7,176 nucleotides of DNA from positions 3,950-11,125 of the forward strand of contig DMYK01000541.1 of NCBI GenBank assembly GCA_003483675.1. Reading direction: 5' to 3'. This DNA comes from Microcoleaceae cyanobacterium UBA11344. Its GTDB lineage: Bacteria > Cyanobacteriota > Cyanobacteriia > Cyanobacteriales > Microcoleaceae. The notes below the pieces were generated by a model, which ran no database searches, was not told where the DNA came from, and saw only the letters and a list, made by a program, of their open reading frames with translations. A program made the position numbers and the translations under genes. Positions 6,240-7,176 of this stretch are shown here, piece after piece (position 1 is the stretch's first letter; every line of letters begins with the position of its first letter).

Positions 6240-6256
6240 GCTAATAACTCTAGGCC

Positions 6257-7024
6257 TCAAGCAACTTCTGTGATGCTGACAATTTTGCCACCTGCACGAT
6301 GAATGCGCTGAATTTGCGGAGTCATCTTCGCACCGGATACCAGATATTCAGTGTTACTTAGTCGGCGAGGGCTATCAAACTTAGCACCTTTAACTACAAT
6401 CTTGAAGGTCTTTTCGGTAGCATCTTTGTAAGCGCTAATCCGACCGCCGGTTGTTGGCAAAGTAATTTTGTTGCCGCTATTACCAGCTACAAAATCAACT
6501 AAGCGAGAAGCGGTAAAAGCACTGTCAACTCCCGCATAACCTTGATACAGGGAAAGGGTGCGATTGTAGCCGACTTGCTTTTGTCCGACTTGACTTTTTG
6601 CCCCTTGATAATTAGGGACTGTATTCTCGCCAAATTTGTCCTGATATTCTTGACTGTCGAGGTAGGAATCAATTTCTGCCTCGTAGCCTTTTTCGATACA
6701 GGTGCAGATATGCTGAGATAGTTCCGCTTGGTCTAAGGGAGCCCGACCTAACAAATGTTTGAAGTTTAGCTCGACAAAGCGGTAAGGAGCGCAGGATTCA
6801 AAATAGCGACTGCGATAGAAGTCGGATTTAGCTACAGCACGGACAAATTCCCGTACAGTCATCCCGCGATCGCACAACTGCGATTCTGCGACAGTCAGGC
6901 GTTCGCTTTCCATCACATGAGGATTGCCCAACACTTGCTTGTAAACGGCGCGAATTACGGCCTGTTTATCATCGGAGCTGCTAGTAGACCATAGTTCTAC
7001 GGGCGCATCTAAAACCACACTCAT
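6257..7024 (-). CDS. cpeD: Phycoerythrin-associated rod linker, probably CpeD
   Basis: A second PE rod linker of 255 residues with the same two-domain layout. The PBS-linker domain (about 12-145) has YKQVLGN (28-34), VREFVRAVAKSDFY (57-70), [16 protein letters not shown] (81-96) and [20 protein letters not shown] (114-133). The CpcD-like domain (about 204-253) has FKIVVKGAKF and ends AGGKIVSITEVA. It is clearly paralogous to the downstream gene, most strongly in the linker domain, less in the region between domains (about 160-205). The label CpeD comes from its second position in the cpeC-D-E order. A strong ribosome binding site, AGGAGA, sits about 6 nt before the ATG. The 111-nt spacer upstream separates it from the partial linker at the right edge; the cluster is most simply read as one operon. 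Confidence 0.88.
   Translation of the reverse strand: MSVVLDAPVELWSTSSSDDKQAVIRAVYKQVLGNPHVMESERLTVAESQLCDRGMTVREFVRAVAKSDFYRSRYFESCAPYRFVELNFKHLLGRAPLDQAELSQHICTCIEKGYEAEIDSYLDSQEYQDKFGENTVPNYQGAKSQVGQKQVGYNRTLSLYQGYAGVDSAFTASRLVDFVAGNSGNKITLPTTGGRISAYKDATEKTFKIVVKGAKFDSPRRLSNTEYLVSGAKMTPQIQRIHRAGGKIVSITEVA
6866..6873. repeat. HIP1 octamer (GCGATCGC)
   Basis: Exact GCGATCGC within the probable cpeD coding region, third copy in the window. Confidence 0.85.
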
Positions 7025-7135
7025 TGAGTTTCTCCTAAGACTAAATAACGCTTCAAAACAGGGAATTAGGGATTGTGAAAAACACGCTCAGGGAGATAAT
7101 TCCCCAAGTCGTTAAGGCAGAAGTTTGAGCGGTTG

Positions 7136-7176
7136 TTAGTTGACAGCAGTAATGCTGGAAATTATGCCGCCTTGTT
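7136..7176 (-). CDS. cpeC: C-terminal tail of a third rod linker, probably CpeC (partial)
   Basis: Only the last 12 codons and the TAA stop (7136-7138) are in the window. They read QGGIISSITAVN. This matches the final strand of the CpcD-like domain in the two neighbouring linkers (GGKIVSITEVA and [11 protein letters not shown]), in the same orientation and position relative to the stop. The rest of the gene continues beyond the right edge. The name CpeC rests on gene order, since cpeC precedes cpeD in known PE linker operons. No reliable claim can be made about its length or N-terminus. Confidence 0.7.
   Translation of the reverse strand, partial: QGGIISSITAVN

Noticed and set aside
7061..7104. 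Inverted repeat GGGAATTA / TAATTCCC in the spacer before the probable cpeD
   Set aside because: Only 8 bp with a 28-nt loop and no T-run; too weak to call a terminator or regulatory stem.
1..7176. CRISPR array, tRNA or rRNA genes
   Set aside because: No regularly spaced repeats, no tRNA cloverleaf and no rRNA-like conserved stretch were seen.

Overview
The window comes from a phycoerythrin (PE)-containing cyanobacterium. The main evidence is the gene content: two PE rod-linker genes plus the tail of a third, a bilin reductase pair for phycoerythrobilin (PEB), a CpeS-type bilin lyase, the PE activator CpeR and an allophycocyanin-like protein. Three copies of the cyanobacterial HIP1 octamer (GCGATCGC) agree. 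The genus cannot be fixed from the sequence.

Layout, left to right. (1) Positions 1-521, minus strand: a CpeS/CpcS-type chromophore lyase, cut by the left edge. (2) 758-1588, plus: a pentapeptide-repeat protein of unknown role. (3) 2351-3085 and 1591-2343, minus: pebA then pebB, 7 nt apart, a clear operon whose 3' end is only 2 nt from the end of the convergent pentapeptide gene. (4) 3326-3910, plus: an AplA-like member of the phycobiliprotein superfamily, divergent from pebAB. (5) 3948-4604, minus: a HEAT-repeat protein. (6) 4679-4984, minus: cpeR. (7) 4985-5253: a spacer with a leader hairpin, an intrinsic terminator and a MITE-like element. (8) 5254-6021 and 6257-7024, minus: two paralogous PE linkers, called cpeE and cpeD from gene order, separated by a 235-nt spacer with two perfect hairpins. 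(9) 7136-7176, minus: the last 12 codons of a third linker, probably cpeC.

How the genes fit together. PebA and PebB reduce biliverdin to PEB. CpeS-type lyases attach bilin to PE subunits. CpeC/D/E are the linkers that stack PE hexamers in phycobilisome rods. CpeR is known in other cyanobacteria to activate PE gene expression. AplA is a bilin-binding relative that, where studied, is not part of the phycobilisome. The PE subunit genes cpeB/cpeA are not in the window.

The points most worth a second look are: the terminator, hairpin and MITE between the linker operon and cpeR, at the place where cpeS and cpeT lie in the Fremyella cpeCDESTR operon; the AplA-like protein with an extra cysteine beside its bilin site; and the uncharacterised pentapeptide and HEAT proteins embedded among PE genes.
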